In this document: piece by piece, positions 35,337 through 43,576 of the stretch
How positions within the stretch are numbered: position 1 is the first letter of the stretch
How the letters are laid out: every line of letters begins with the position of its first letter
Origin: Alphaproteobacteria bacterium
Lineage (GTDB): Bacteria > Pseudomonadota > Alphaproteobacteria > ATCC43930 > CGMCC-115725
Direction: 5' to 3'
DNA: 64,000 bases
NCBI GenBank assembly: GCA_028871055.1
Contig: JAGWON010000011.1
Span: forward strand, 1-64,000
Program-made: the position numbers and the translations under genes
Notes under the pieces: model-generated
The model's input: the letters and a program-made list of their open reading frames with translations, nothing else
What the model was told of the DNA's origin: nothing
Database searches by the model: none

Positions 35337-36353
35337 ATGCGTAAGAATCGTGCAGCGGCGGTAGCCGTCGCGCTGGCGGTCATCCTAGGGGCGGGGTTGG
35401 CGCCGGTGCGGGCGGCAGAGCCGCTGAAGCTCAGGATTTCCTGGGCGGTCATCCCGGGGCAGCTGACCGCGGTGCTGTTCCAGAACCCGACCATCCTCGA
35501 GCACTACGGCAAGAGCTATACCGTCGAACTCACCCATTTCCGCGGCAGCACCCCACAGATCATGGGCCTCGCCAGCGGCGATTTGAGCTTCGCTTCGCTC
35601 GCCTTCTCGTCCTTCGGCCTGGCGATCCAGAACGCGCACCTGAACGACATTCGCGCGGTCGCCGACCTCTACCAGGACGGCATTCCGGGCTATTACACCA
35701 ACGAATACATGGTCCGCACCGACAGCGGCATCAACAAGGCTGCGGACCTCAAGGGCAAGATCGTCGCCACCAACGCCATCGGCGGCGCGGTCGACATCGC
35801 CTCGAAGAAGTTCCTGCTGACCCACGGGCTTCAGGCGACGCGCGACTACCAAGTGGTCGAGGTGCAGTTTCCCAACATGCTGGTCTCGATCGAGGAGAAG
35901 AAGATCGATCTTGCCACCATGATCATGCCGTTCTCGATCGAGGCGCACCGCCAGAGCAACCTCAAGACGCTGTTCACAGTCGGCGAGGCGATGGGCCCGG
36001 CGCAGACCACGCTTCTGGTCGCGCGCGTGCCGTTCATCGCCGCGCATCGCGCCGTGCTGGTCGATTTTTTCGAGGATTGGATCCGCGCGCTGCACTGGTT
36101 CTACGATCCGAAGAACCGCGAGCAGGCGATCAAGATCGTCGCGGACTTCACCAAGAAGCCGCCGTCGGAGTATTCCGGCTGGCTGTTCACCCACAAGGAC
36201 TACTATCGTAATCCAAACGCGCTGCCGAACCTGCAAGCGCTGCAGAACAACCTGAACACGCAGAAAGAGCTCGGCTTCCTCAAGATCGCCATCGACGTCA
36301 AGAAGTACGCTGACGTTTCGCTTGTGACCGAAGCGGCGAAGCGCGCGCGCTGA
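35337..36353 (+). CDS. ABC transporter substrate-binding protein (NMT1/SsuA-like)
   Basis: This 338-residue periplasmic protein has a signal peptide (MRKNRAAAVAVALAVILGAGLAPVRA) with cleavage near residue 26. The body has the NMT1 pattern GLASGDLSFASLAFSSFGLA, KAADLKGKIVATNAIGGAVD and LATMIMPFSIEAHR. Relatives bind sulfonates, taurine, thiamine precursors or aromatic acids; the ligand here is unknown. GGAGGAGAT precedes ATG 35337. It heads a four-gene importer operon and diverges from the molybdenum hydroxylase gene across 158 bases. Confidence 0.88.
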   Translation: MRKNRAAAVAVALAVILGAGLAPVRAAEPLKLRISWAVIPGQLTAVLFQNPTILEHYGKSYTVELTHFRGSTPQIMGLASGDLSFASLAFSSFGLAIQNAHLNDIRAVADLYQDGIPGYYTNEYMVRTDSGINKAADLKGKIVATNAIGGAVDIASKKFLLTHGLQATRDYQVVEVQFPNMLVSIEEKKIDLATMIMPFSIEAHRQSNLKTLFTVGEAMGPAQTTLLVARVPFIAAHRAVLVDFFEDWIRALHWFYDPKNREQAIKIVADFTKKPPSEYSGWLFTHKDYYRNPNALPNLQALQNNLNTQKELGFLKIAIDVKKYADVSLVTEAAKRAR

Positions 36354-36370
36354 GGCAGCCGGTTTCGATC

Positions 36371-37159
36371 ATGGCAGGAATTTCCTTCAGCGAGGTTCGC
36401 CACACCTACCGGCCGCCGCGGGGAAAGCCGGTCTTGGCGCTCGAGAGCGTGTCGCTCGACGTGCAGGACCGCGAGTTCGTCGCGCTGCTCGGGCCGTCGG
36501 GCTGCGGCAAGAGCACGCTGCTCTATCTGCTCGGCGGATTCATACCGGTGGAGTCCGGCGCGATCACCGTCGGGGGCAAACCGGTCAACGGGCCGGGCCG
36601 CGAGCGCGGCATCGTCTTCCAGAACTTCGCGCTCTTCCCGTGGAAGACGGTGCGGCAGAACATCCTCTACGGGCTCGAGAAGCAGGGCATGGCCAAGGTG
36701 GAGCGCGAGAAGCGCACGCAGGACCTTGTCGAACTGGTGCACCTCAAGGGCTTCGAGGACAGCTATCCGTCGCAGCTGTCGGGCGGCATGAAGCAGCGCG
36801 TCGCGATCGCGCGGACGCTTGCGGTGGAACCTGAAATTTTGCTGATGGACGAGCCGTTCGGCGCGCTCGACGCGCAGACCCGCGCGTTGATGCACGAGGA
36901 GCTGCTGGCGATCATGCGGCGCGCGCCCAAGACGGTGGTGTTCGTCACCCACGACGTGCGCGAGGCGGTCTATCTCGCCGACCGCGTCGCGGTGATGTCG
37001 GCGCGGCCCGGCCGCATCAAGGAGATCGTCGACACCAAGCTTAAGAGCAACGCGCGCGGCGAGGAGCTGCTCCAGACCCGCGAATTCAATGACAGGGTCG
37101 ACCATCTGTGGAAGCTGGTGCGCGACGAGGCGATTCGCGCCCAGGGTGCGCACGAATGA
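36371..37159 (+). CDS. ABC transporter ATPase (SsuB/TauB-like)
   Basis: This 262-residue ATPase has Walker A GPSGCGKST near residue 43, signature LSGGMKQRVAIARTL near residue 136, Walker B ILLMDEPFGALD, and H-loop FVTHDVREA. It energises the two permeases that follow. The intergenic distance to the binding-protein gene is 17 bases; its last 4 bases overlap the first permease (ATGA). Confidence 0.93.
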   Translation: MAGISFSEVRHTYRPPRGKPVLALESVSLDVQDREFVALLGPSGCGKSTLLYLLGGFIPVESGAITVGGKPVNGPGRERGIVFQNFALFPWKTVRQNILYGLEKQGMAKVEREKRTQDLVELVHLKGFEDSYPSQLSGGMKQRVAIARTLAVEPEILLMDEPFGALDAQTRALMHEELLAIMRRAPKTVVFVTHDVREAVYLADRVAVMSARPGRIKEIVDTKLKSNARGEELLQTREFNDRVDHLWKLVRDEAIRAQGAHE

Positions 37160-37965
37160 GCCGCACGCTGACCCTTGAAACCGCGGCGCGGCGCGGCAGC
37201 CTGATTCCCCTGTCCACGCGCCTGGCGCGCGCGCTGATCCGCGGGCTGCCGCTGATCCTGGTCGCCGCGGGCTGGCAGATCGCGCCCAGCGTTGGGCTGA
37301 TCAGTCCCGAGGCGCTGCCGCCGCTGAGCGCGGTGGCGACCGCGTGGTGGGGCCTGCTGATGGACGGCAGCCTCGCTAGCAACGGCGTTTCCTCGTTGTG
37401 GGAAGTCACCGCCGGGCTCGGCCTTAGCATCGTCGTCGGCATCGGCGCCGGCGTGCTGATGGCGTGGTATGCGCCGGTCGACGCGATCGTCAGCCCGTTG
37501 ATGAAAAGCCTCTATCCGATGCCGAAATCGGCCCTCATACCGGTGATGATCCTGTGGTTCGGCCTGGGCGCCGGCTCCAAGATCGCGTCGATCTTCGCCG
37601 GCTGCCTGCTGCCGGTGGTCTTGAGCTCCTACAACGGCGCGCGCGGCGTCGATCAGAGCCTGGTCTGGTCGGCCATGGGCCTCGGCGCGTCGCGTCGCCG
37701 CGTGTTATGGGAGGTCGTGATTCCCGGCGCCCTGCCCGAGATCATGGCGGGCATCCGTAACGCGCTCGCCATCTCGTTCATCCTGATGGTGGCGGCCGAA
37801 TTCCTGGTCGGGCAGAACGGCCTGGGTTATCTCATCTCGTTCCTCGGCGACGGCGGCGTCTATGACGCGATGTTCGCCGGCGTCCTCACCGTGGCAGCCT
37901 TCGGCTTCTTCGCCGATCGCGTCTATCTCCTGTTGATGCAGCGGATGCTCCGATGGCGGGAATGA
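37156..37965 (+). CDS. ABC transporter permease 1 (SsuC-like)
   Basis: This 269-residue inner-membrane protein has about six helices and the coupling-helix motif SAMGLGASRRRVLWEVVIPGALPEIMAGIR near residue 173. The start ATG 37156 overlaps the ATPase stop. The N-terminal 25 residues are polar (MSRTLTLETAARRGS). A second, different permease gene overlaps its 3' end, so the transporter is probably a heterodimer. Confidence 0.9.
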   Translation: MSRTLTLETAARRGSLIPLSTRLARALIRGLPLILVAAGWQIAPSVGLISPEALPPLSAVATAWWGLLMDGSLASNGVSSLWEVTAGLGLSIVVGIGAGVLMAWYAPVDAIVSPLMKSLYPMPKSALIPVMILWFGLGAGSKIASIFAGCLLPVVLSSYNGARGVDQSLVWSAMGLGASRRRVLWEVVIPGALPEIMAGIRNALAISFILMVAAEFLVGQNGLGYLISFLGDGGVYDAMFAGVLTVAAFGFFADRVYLLLMQRMLRWRE

Positions 37966-38744
37966 TGGAACCAGCGCGACGCGAATCCCTTCTCACCGCG
38001 CTGCGCGTGGGCTCGGGCATCTTGTTCTTCGGCGCCTGGCAGCTCACGGCGATGTCGCACGTGTTCTCGGAATTCCTGCTGCCCTCGGTGCCGGTGGTCG
38101 CCGAGCGGCTGTGGCACGACCTGGTCTCGGGCGACCTGGTCTCCGGCATCGTCCTGACGCTGATCCGCACCTTCATCGGCTTCGCGCTGGCGGCGGTCGG
38201 CGGCATCATACTCGGCGTGTCGATCGCGCGGGTGCCGCTGGTGCGCTGGTTCTTCGATCCGCTGGTCTCGGCCGGCCTGCCGATGCCGAAGGTCGCCTTC
38301 CTGCCGATCTTCATGCTGTGGTTCGGCGTGTTCGATACGTCGAAAATCCTGATGGTGGCGTTCTCGTCGATCTTTCCGGTGATTGTAGAGGCCTGGGCCG
38401 GCACCCAGAACATCGACAAGTACATGACGTGGTCGGCCATGAGCCTGGGCGTCAACCGCCACCGCTTCCTGTGGGAGATCGCGCTGCCGGCGGCGCTGCC
38501 GCAGGTCTTCACCGGGCTTCAGGTGGCGCTGCCGATCGCGCTCATCGTCGACATCGTGTGCGAGATGCAGATGGGCGGCGAGGGCATGGGCGGTTCGATC
38601 ATGACCGACATGCGCTTCGCCGATTCACCGGGCGTGTTCGCCTACATCGTCGCGATCGCGATCGTCGGCATGGTCCTGGTCAAGGCGATGGAGATCACGC
38701 GCCGCCGGCTCCTCCTCTGGCACCAGGAGACGCAGACGGCGTAG
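37953..38744 (+). CDS. ABC transporter permease 2 (SsuC-like)
   Basis: This 263-residue protein has six helices and the motif SAMSLGVNRHRFLWEIALPAALPQVFTGLQ. It is homologous to but clearly distinct from permease 1. ATG 37953 gives a 13-base overlap with permease 1; ATG 37962, which makes an ATGA overlap with its stop, is equally likely. The gene converges on the LivK-like gene with seven bases between stops. Confidence 0.9.
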   Translation: MAGMMEPARRESLLTALRVGSGILFFGAWQLTAMSHVFSEFLLPSVPVVAERLWHDLVSGDLVSGIVLTLIRTFIGFALAAVGGIILGVSIARVPLVRWFFDPLVSAGLPMPKVAFLPIFMLWFGVFDTSKILMVAFSSIFPVIVEAWAGTQNIDKYMTWSAMSLGVNRHRFLWEIALPAALPQVFTGLQVALPIALIVDIVCEMQMGGEGMGGSIMTDMRFADSPGVFAYIVAIAIVGMVLVKAMEITRRRLLLWHQETQTA

Positions 38745-38751
38745 CGCTCGT

Positions 38752-39939
38752 TTACGGCGCCTTCACCGCCGGGAAGGTGACGATCTCCTTGTTGACCAGT
38801 TCGCCGTTCACCCGCTCGACCCGGCGGATATAGATGTTCTCGATCATCTCGCGCGTGGCCGGGTCTACTTCGATGGGCCCGCGCGGGCTCTCGAACTTGA
38901 GGCCCTTGAACGCCGCCATCGCCTTGTCGCCGTCGATGATGCCGTGGAGGCGCTTCACCACGGCATAGATCGCGGCCATGCCGTCATAGGCGGCAACCGA
39001 CATGAAATCGGGTTGAGGATGGGCGCCAAAGCGTTTCTTCCAATCGCTGACGTATTTGCGGTTGAGCGCGCTGGGGTGCGCGTAGGAATAAACCTGAGTC
39101 GAGATCACGCCGAGCGCGTCGTCGCCTAGCATGCCGAGCGCCTGATCGTCGATGATCTCGGTCGCGCCCAGGAGCTTGATGCCGGCCTTGCGCAGGCCGA
39201 ATTGAATATACTGCCGCACGAAGGCGGTCGGCTGCTGGCCGGTGGGCAGGAACAGGAACACTGCCTGCGGCTTGGCGTCCTTGATGCGCTGGACATAGGG
39301 CGCGAATTCCGGATTGAGCAGCGGAATGTGGACCGAGCCGACGATATGGCCGCCCGCCGCGGTGAACGCCTTGTCGAAGGCCTTCTCGGCCTCGTAGCCC
39401 GGCGCATAGTCCGACACCGCGATGTAGACGTTCTTGAGGCCGTTCTGTACCGCCCATTGGCCCAGCGGCGTGACGAGCTGCGCCAGCGTGAAGGAGAAAC
39501 GCACGAAATAGGGCGACTTCGCCGTGATGAAGCCCGTTGCAGCATTCATAATTACCATGGGCACCTTGGCCTCGGTGCCGAGCGGCCCCGTCGCCAGCGC
39601 GTCGGGCGTGAGTCCGAAGCCGGCGAGGAACTGGACGTGGTCGCGCGTCAGCAGCGCCTGCGCCTGACGCTTGGTCTGCGCCGGGTCGACGCCGTTGGCG
39701 TCACGCTTGAGCACGACGATCTTATGTCCGGCGACGGTATCGCCGTGTTCCTGCATGTAGATCTCGACGCCCTTCATGAACTGATCACCGAAATCCGCGA
39801 ATGGGCCGGAGAAGGGCGCGAGCAAGCCGACTTTAATCGCATTGGCCGGCGCGGGCTCGGCGGCCGCGGCGCTTGCCAGCGGCAGCAGTGCCAGCGCGGC
39901 AGCCAGCAGCGCGCGCCAGATGAATTTGTGCTTCGGCAT
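38752..39939 (-). CDS. LivK-type ABC transporter substrate-binding protein
   Basis: This 395-residue periplasmic protein of the type 1 fold has a signal peptide (MPKHKFIWRALLAAALALLPLASAAAAE). The mature part begins AIKVGLLAPFSGPFADFGDQ and contains FLAGFGLTPDALATGPLGTE. Relatives bind branched-chain amino acids, amides or aromatic acids. No liv permease or ATPase genes are adjacent, so it must work with components encoded elsewhere. Its position beside the dioxygenase genes suggests an aromatic ligand, but this is inference. Confidence 0.88.
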   Translation of the reverse strand: MPKHKFIWRALLAAALALLPLASAAAAEPAPANAIKVGLLAPFSGPFADFGDQFMKGVEIYMQEHGDTVAGHKIVVLKRDANGVDPAQTKRQAQALLTRDHVQFLAGFGLTPDALATGPLGTEAKVPMVIMNAATGFITAKSPYFVRFSFTLAQLVTPLGQWAVQNGLKNVYIAVSDYAPGYEAEKAFDKAFTAAGGHIVGSVHIPLLNPEFAPYVQRIKDAKPQAVFLFLPTGQQPTAFVRQYIQFGLRKAGIKLLGATEIIDDQALGMLGDDALGVISTQVYSYAHPSALNRKYVSDWKKRFGAHPQPDFMSVAAYDGMAAIYAVVKRLHGIIDGDKAMAAFKGLKFESPRGPIEVDPATREMIENIYIRRVERVNGELVNKEIVTFPAVKAP

Positions 39940-40061
39940 GGCTCGTCCCTCCCCATGTGTGCCGCGCGCGCTTTGTCGGCCTGCGCCGCGGCTTATCGGT
40001 TCGGCCGCAGGATAGGGCCTGGCCTATGTGCTGCCAAGCCTTCGCGCGCCATCGGCGCGGC

Positions 40062-40535
40062 TTACAGCGGAATCGCCAGCAGTGTGTCGATCCGCCGGCT
40101 GTCGAAGATCACCAGCTTTTCCCCGAACACCGGCGCGGAGCCGTCGAAATTGATGCGGTCGAGATAGCGGCCGGTGCTGAACAGCGCGGTCGCCCCGTCG
40201 TGCATGATGCGGATCACCTGATAGTTCGACTGCGCGCGCACCACGCCCCGGGCGTTCTCCAGGATCAACGTCGACGAGACCAGATGGCGGTAGCGCTGCG
40301 CCTCGTAAATGTTGGCCTCGCGCAGCGCGGCGACGCGGTCCTTGAGCATGCCCTGGGAAGTCGCGACGAACACGCCGATCGGCAGCTTCCGGCCGTAGTT
40401 CTCGCTCGAGATGATCTGGTAGCGGCAGGGATCAGCGAAGAATGCGGGCCATTCCTCGAGCCGGTCGTCGTCGATGCACGCGACATAGCGCGCCAGCAGC
40501 CGCTCGACGGCGAATTGAATCGCGATCTCGTCCAT
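40062..40535 (-). CDS. Aromatic-ring-hydroxylating dioxygenase beta subunit
   Basis: This 157-residue NTF2-fold protein (MDEIAIQFAVERLLARYVAC) has LEEWPAFFADPCRYQIISSENY, typical of the small subunits of Rieske non-heme iron oxygenases, and a C-terminal FGEKLVIFDSRRIDTLLAIPL. The subunit is structural, completing an alpha3beta3 hexamer. It lies 126 bases downstream of the alpha subunit gene, with a family A repeat between them. Confidence 0.88.
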   Translation of the reverse strand: MDEIAIQFAVERLLARYVACIDDDRLEEWPAFFADPCRYQIISSENYGRKLPIGVFVATSQGMLKDRVAALREANIYEAQRYRHLVSSTLILENARGVVRAQSNYQVIRIMHDGATALFSTGRYLDRINFDGSAPVFGEKLVIFDSRRIDTLLAIPL

Positions 40536-40556
40536 GCGACGAGCGTCAGGGACGCT

Positions 40557-40634
40557 CGTCGTCCCCGCGGAAGCGGGGACCCAGGGCAACCGATCGGTTG
40601 TCGGCCCTGGACCCCCGCTTTCGCGGGGGTGACG
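40557..40634. repeat. Family A intergenic palindromic repeat, copy 4 (between dioxygenase genes)
   Basis: It starts cgtcgtccccgcggaagcgg and ends cgctttcgcgggggtgacgg, with CCAGGGCAACCGAT/ATCGGTTGTCGGCCCTGG-like inner arms extending the central palindrome. It separates alpha and beta subunit genes of one enzyme and so lies inside a transcribed operon, as at nuoI-nuoJ. Confidence 0.8.
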
Positions 40635-40661
40635 GCAAAGTGCTGGTTTGGCGAGCCATCG

Positions 40662-41900
40662 CTACAGCTGCATGTGCTCGCGATAGGTCTTCCAGAATCC
40701 GCGCAGCGGCGATTCGGTCGCGCGCGTCTCCTGCGAGCGCCACTCGCGCCCACCCATCTCGATCACTTCGGTATCGCGGTCGGCGCCGGTGATGCCGCGC
40801 TGGACGAAGCCGCCGACCGCGCCGTCCTCCATCGAGATATAGCCGCCGGGGCCAACCAGGTTCGCCTGCTTGAGGCGCAACTCGCGCAGCTCGGCGTCGT
40901 CGTCGGCGAAGCCATAATAGGTCCACAGCAGCTCGGTCTCGGTAAGGCCGCGCGGCACGAGCTGGCGCACGCACAGGCTGTTCTGGATCTGCTGCGAGAT
41001 GAAGCATGGGAACAGCGCCAGGATCTGCAGCGTGATGCCGTCGCCGAACTCGTCGCGACCCTGGATGAGCGACGGATCGTTGAGCCGGAAGCGATCGCTT
41101 TTGACGCGCAGATCGGCCTTGTCGTAGTCGGCACTGACGCGATCGGTCGCGGCCTTGGAATAGCTCACGTGGTTGGCGCCGGCGTCGTCGATGATGATGC
41201 CGCCCTCGGCCGACAGCCTGTTGAGCCGGAAGGTGGCGAAGAACAGGTGCAGCAGGCTGGCGTGATAGGGGTCCTTCACGTTCTCGGCATAGAGCTTCCA
41301 GTTGCTCGGCAGGATCTGGCTGTTGTAGCCGAGCAGCTCGATGGTCTTGCCAGCCGGCAGCACGCGCCTGAGCCGCGCGACGATTTCGGGCCCGAGGAAT
41401 TTTTCCAATGGCGGCGTTGCCTCCGAGAACGTGCCGAAGATCAGCCCGGCGATGGTCGCGATCCGCAAGCCGCGCCGCTTGTGGTCGGCGAGCTTGAAGT
41501 CGGCCGGCATGCCGCCCTTGCCGTTGATGCCGCGCTGGAACGTGACCGCGGTCAGGTTGCCCTTCAGGTCGTAAGTCCAGCCGTGATAGACGCAGCTCAA
41601 CCGCGCCGCGTTGCCCGATTGCTTGTGGCAAATGAGCGCGCCGCGATGGGCGCAGCGGTTCTCGAAGGCACTGAGGCTGCCGTCGAGGTCGCGCGCGACG
41701 ATGACCGGCACGTCGCCGACGAAGGTCGCGCGCCAGTCGCCCGGCTTGGCGATCTCGGCCTCGAGGCAAAGATAGTTCCAGGTCGCGCCCATGAAGATGC
41801 GGGCGCGCTCCTCGGCATAAACGTCGTCGCGCGTATAGAGCTGATAGGGCACGCGTGTCACGCCCTCGTTGGGCCACGCCAGATCAAGCCCGTTCGACAT
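40662..41900 (-). CDS. Aromatic-ring-hydroxylating dioxygenase alpha subunit (Rieske)
   Basis: This 412-residue catalytic subunit has the Rieske 2Fe-2S ligands Cys83-His85 and Cys103-His106 (CAHRGALICH, CVYHGWTYD) and the mononuclear iron site Asp210/His213/His218 in ENVKDPYHASLLHLFF. It hydroxylates an aromatic ring using O2 and electrons from a reductase that is not encoded here. The substrate cannot be assigned; benzoate-, anthranilate- or phthalate-like acids are typical of this clade. The start at 41900 (MSNGLDLAWPNEGV) is well placed 38 bases beyond the end of the gene upstream. Confidence 0.9.
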   Translation of the reverse strand: MSNGLDLAWPNEGVTRVPYQLYTRDDVYAEERARIFMGATWNYLCLEAEIAKPGDWRATFVGDVPVIVARDLDGSLSAFENRCAHRGALICHKQSGNAARLSCVYHGWTYDLKGNLTAVTFQRGINGKGGMPADFKLADHKRRGLRIATIAGLIFGTFSEATPPLEKFLGPEIVARLRRVLPAGKTIELLGYNSQILPSNWKLYAENVKDPYHASLLHLFFATFRLNRLSAEGGIIIDDAGANHVSYSKAATDRVSADYDKADLRVKSDRFRLNDPSLIQGRDEFGDGITLQILALFPCFISQQIQNSLCVRQLVPRGLTETELLWTYYGFADDDAELRELRLKQANLVGPGGYISMEDGAVGGFVQRGITGADRDTEVIEMGGREWRSQETRATESPLRGFWKTYREHMQL

Positions 41901-41938
41901 GTTCCAAGTCTAGCAAGTGCGCGGCGCGGGCACGAGCG

Positions 41939-42862
41939 TCACTCGCCGAGCATGACGCCGGCCTCGATGCCGGCTTCGCCAGCGGGCACTTTCTTGCTCT
42001 CGCCCAGGCGGCAGCGCTTGACTTCGATGAAGCCGCCCTGCGCGTAGACGCCGAAGCCCTCGGGTGTCGCCGCAACGATCTGACCGGCACGCAAGCCGCG
42101 CACCGCACCGAAGGTGGCGGCCGGCCGCTTGCGCGCGTCGAAGAGCTGAAGCTTCTGGCCGCGATAGGTGGTCCAGGCGCCGGGCGCCGGATCGCAGCCG
42201 CGAATGAGGTCGTAGATGCGGTCGATCGAGCTTGCCCAGTTGATGTGCGATTCGCGCTCGCGCACCCAGCCTTCGTAGGTCGCGAGACTCTCGTCCTGCG
42301 GATGCTCTCGGGCGCGGCCGTCCACCACCGCCTGCGCCGTTTCGATCATCGCCGCGACACCCATGTGGAAGATCTTGTCGAAATAAAGCGTGCCGACGGT
42401 GTCGTCCGGGCCGATCTCGACTTCGCGCTGGAGGATGATCGCACCTTCGTCGAGTCCGTCCGAGGGCCGGAGAATGGTCAACCCGGTCCGCTTCTCGCCG
42501 TTGATCACCGCCCAGTTGATCGCCGACGGTCCGCGATGCAGCGGCAAAAGCGAGGGATGGAACAACAGCATACCGTACTTCGGCAGACGCACGAAAGCCT
42601 GCGGCAGGAACTGCGTGACGAACGCGAGGAGGCCGATATCGGCCTTGAGATCGCGCAGCGCCTCGAGCGCCTCCGACGTGCCGTAGTTCTGGAACTGGAA
42701 GACCGGGATCTGCTTTTCGGTCGCCGCTACCCGGAGCGGATCAGGCTTGCTGCCCGGCTGCTCGGGCGGACTGAAGACACCGACCACCTGATCGCCGCGG
42801 CCGGCGAAAGCATCGAACACGGCCTTACCAAAAGCCTGCTGACCAACGATGACTACGCGCAT
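41939..42862 (-). CDS. Formyltransferase/hydrolase, ALDH1L1 N-terminal-like
   Basis: This 307-residue protein has the methionyl-tRNA formyltransferase fold. Its catalytic loop LLFHPSLLPLHRGPSAINWA with His102, and Asp138 in PSDGLDEGAIIL, matches the N-terminal domain of 10-formyltetrahydrofolate dehydrogenase (IIYHPSLLPRHRG, His and Asp also 36 residues apart). The Asn two residues before the His in Fmt is Leu100 here, again as in ALDH1L1. It likely uses 10-formyl-THF, but the acceptor is unknown. It lies 18 bases from bioD on the same strand. Confidence 0.82.
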   Translation of the reverse strand: MRVVIVGQQAFGKAVFDAFAGRGDQVVGVFSPPEQPGSKPDPLRVAATEKQIPVFQFQNYGTSEALEALRDLKADIGLLAFVTQFLPQAFVRLPKYGMLLFHPSLLPLHRGPSAINWAVINGEKRTGLTILRPSDGLDEGAIILQREVEIGPDDTVGTLYFDKIFHMGVAAMIETAQAVVDGRAREHPQDESLATYEGWVRERESHINWASSIDRIYDLIRGCDPAPGAWTTYRGQKLQLFDARKRPAATFGAVRGLRAGQIVAATPEGFGVYAQGGFIEVKRCRLGESKKVPAGEAGIEAGVMLGE

Positions 42863-42880
42863 TTCGATGTCTCCCCGCCA

Positions 42881-43576
42881 TCATCTAACATGCGCTGCGT
42901 CGCAGCAAAAGAGGTCGGCGAGGGCGGCGAAGGCGGCGTGCGGCGCGCCAGGCGCGAGCCTGGGGAGGGACACGACTGGTACTGGAGAGGCAAAGCGCGC
43001 AAGGGAGCGCACGGTCTCGTCGAGCCCCACCGCGGAATCTGGCGTCTCGTTGGCAACCAGCGCCGCAACCGTGATGCCGCGGCCGCGCAGGGCAGCAAAG
43101 GCGGTGAGTGCATGGCTCTGTGCGCCAAGATAGGTGCCGGTGACGAGCAACGCCGGCAGGTTCAGCGCGACAATCCAATCGAGCACGGTGTGGCGTGCGG
43201 CAACCGGCGACATCGCGCCGCCGACGCCTTCGATGACGACCGCGTCGGCCGCGTGTGTCGCCTGGTGGGAAAAGGCGACCACCGCATCGAAATCGACGCG
43301 CTTGCCCTCCGCTTCGGCCGCCATGTTCGGCGCCAGCGCCGCCTCATAGCGCCAGGGTGCGATGCGATCGAGCGTCGTGAGCGACACCGGTTCGCCGAGC
43401 GCCGCCAGCAGCGCACCGGGGTCGCCGGCCTCCGGGCACGCCGGATCGAAGCCGCTCGCCAGCGGCTTGAACGCCGCGACCGCGCGGCCGCGACGCCGGA
43501 GCTCCCCGATCAGTCCGCAAGCGACGAACGTCTTGCCGATATCGGTGCCGGTGCCGGTGACGAAGATCGCGCTCAT
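42881..43576 (-). CDS. bioD: Dethiobiotin synthetase
   Basis: This 231-residue P-loop enzyme closes the ureido ring of dethiobiotin from DAPA, CO2 and ATP. It starts MSAIFVTGTGTDIGKTFVACGL, where the glycine-rich loop ends GKT. Other family blocks are FKPLASGFD and VIEGVGGAMSPVAARHTVLDW. It overlaps the end of bioF by 4 bases, forming a bioF-bioD unit transcribed away from bioB-bioA. Confidence 0.93.
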   Translation of the reverse strand: MSAIFVTGTGTDIGKTFVACGLIGELRRRGRAVAAFKPLASGFDPACPEAGDPGALLAALGEPVSLTTLDRIAPWRYEAALAPNMAAEAEGKRVDFDAVVAFSHQATHAADAVVIEGVGGAMSPVAARHTVLDWIVALNLPALLVTGTYLGAQSHALTAFAALRGRGITVAALVANETPDSAVGLDETVRSLARFASPVPVVSLPRLAPGAPHAAFAALADLFCCDAAHVR

